Shown piece by piece: positions 5,505 through 5,780 of a stretch of DNA of 5,780 nucleotides. The notes under the pieces were generated by a model that searched no databases, was not told the DNA's origin, and was given only the letters and a program-made list of their open reading frames with translations. This DNA comes from Mariniphaga sp. (GTDB taxonomy: Bacteria; Bacteroidota; Bacteroidia; Bacteroidales; Prolixibacteraceae). Made by a program: the position numbers and the translations under genes. Within the stretch, counting starts at the first letter, position 1. Each line of letters opens with the position of its first letter. Location: positions 1 to 5,780 of the forward strand of contig JANYLE010000107.1 in assembly GCA_025363795.1 (NCBI GenBank). Reading direction: 5' to 3'.

Positions 5505-5780
5505 TCAGTGTTTTGAATAGGTCAGTTTATTAAACAGGTCCCAAAGTACTATGCCGGCGCTCACGGAAATATTGAAAGAATGTTTTGTCCCATACTGCGG
5601 GATCTCGATGGTTTGATCACAAAGATTTACGATCTGTTGCTGAACCCCTTTAACTTCGTTACCGAAGATCAGCGCCAGTTTCGCATCCGGTGCCGGGATG
5701 TACTCCTGAAGCGGAATACTCCCTTCAACCTGTTCAATCGCTATGATGGTATAACCCTCTTTTCGAAGGATTTCCACAGC
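5505..5780 (-). CDS. SpoU/TrmH-family RNA 2'-O-methyltransferase, C-terminal part (start beyond window)
   Basis: The frame enters from base 5780 and ends with TGA at 5507-5505, giving the last 91 residues (AVEILRKEGYTIIAIEQVEG...). Two hallmark SPOUT motifs are present: LALIFGNEVKGV, which forms part of the trefoil-knot SAM site with the catalytically important N-E pair, and IEIPQYGTKHSFNISVSAG with the conserved N-x-S-x-(S/A)-A/G core. The enzyme would transfer a methyl group from SAM to a ribose 2'-OH in tRNA or rRNA; the target cannot be told from this part. The short form of about 180 residues without an RNA-binding N-terminal domain is common in Bacteroidota, and this ending fits it. The apparent GTG start near the window edge is an internal valine, not the real start. 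The gene is convergent with the second toxin-antitoxin module. Confidence 0.93.
   Translation of the reverse strand, partial: AVEILRKEGYTIIAIEQVEGSIPLQEYIPAPDAKLALIFGNEVKGVQQQIVNLCDQTIEIPQYGTKHSFNISVSAGIVLWDLFNKLTYSKH

Noticed and set aside
5775..5777. GTG near the window edge as methyltransferase start
   Set aside because: The frame stays open to base 5780, and the SPOUT family needs about 90 more N-terminal residues, so this codon is an internal valine.

Overview
The window looks like chromosomal DNA from a member of the Bacteroidota. Three upstream regions carry an exact TAnnTTTG -7 element, the promoter signature of this phylum. Genes start without a clear Shine-Dalgarno sequence. The C-terminal SpoU methyltransferase, the LemA/M48 pair and the GH18-type membrane protein all resemble Bacteroidota forms. 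Genus cannot be fixed from this sequence.

Layout. (1) Minus strand, 1952 down to 1: a secreted family-8 glycoside hydrolase, then 17 bases later a membrane-anchored protein with the start of a GH18-like domain that runs off the window. They look like one operon for making and trimming an extracellular polysaccharide. (2) 2012-2128, plus strand: what appears to be the last ~26 codons of a dicarboxylate/amino acid:cation symporter with no body, a gene remnant next to the GH8 promoter. (3) 2177-2716: a type II toxin-antitoxin module, with the antitoxin first and a TAATG overlap to a ParE/RelE-like toxin. (4) 2744-4343: a lemA-M48 peptidase operon with its own promoter, a TAATG overlap and an intrinsic terminator. 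(5) 4364-4930: a second, unrelated toxin-antitoxin module, BrnT-like toxin first and ribbon-helix-helix antitoxin second. (6) 4931-5504: a gene-free convergent region filled by twelve hairpins spaced exactly 41 bp apart. (7) 5780 down to 5505, minus strand: the C-terminal part of a SpoU/TrmH-family RNA methyltransferase.

The most notable element is the hairpin array. All eleven intervals are exactly 41 bp. The stem exists in two versions (GCGT/ACGC and GCCT/AGGC) related by a compensatory G-C to C-G swap. Three further stem substitutions each leave a G-U pair if the plus strand is transcribed. This suggests selection on structure, probably in RNA downstream of the second toxin-antitoxin module. 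Its function is unknown to me. The AT-rich toxin-antitoxin modules on both sides of lemA-M48 and the transporter remnant suggest a region that has gained and lost accessory genes.
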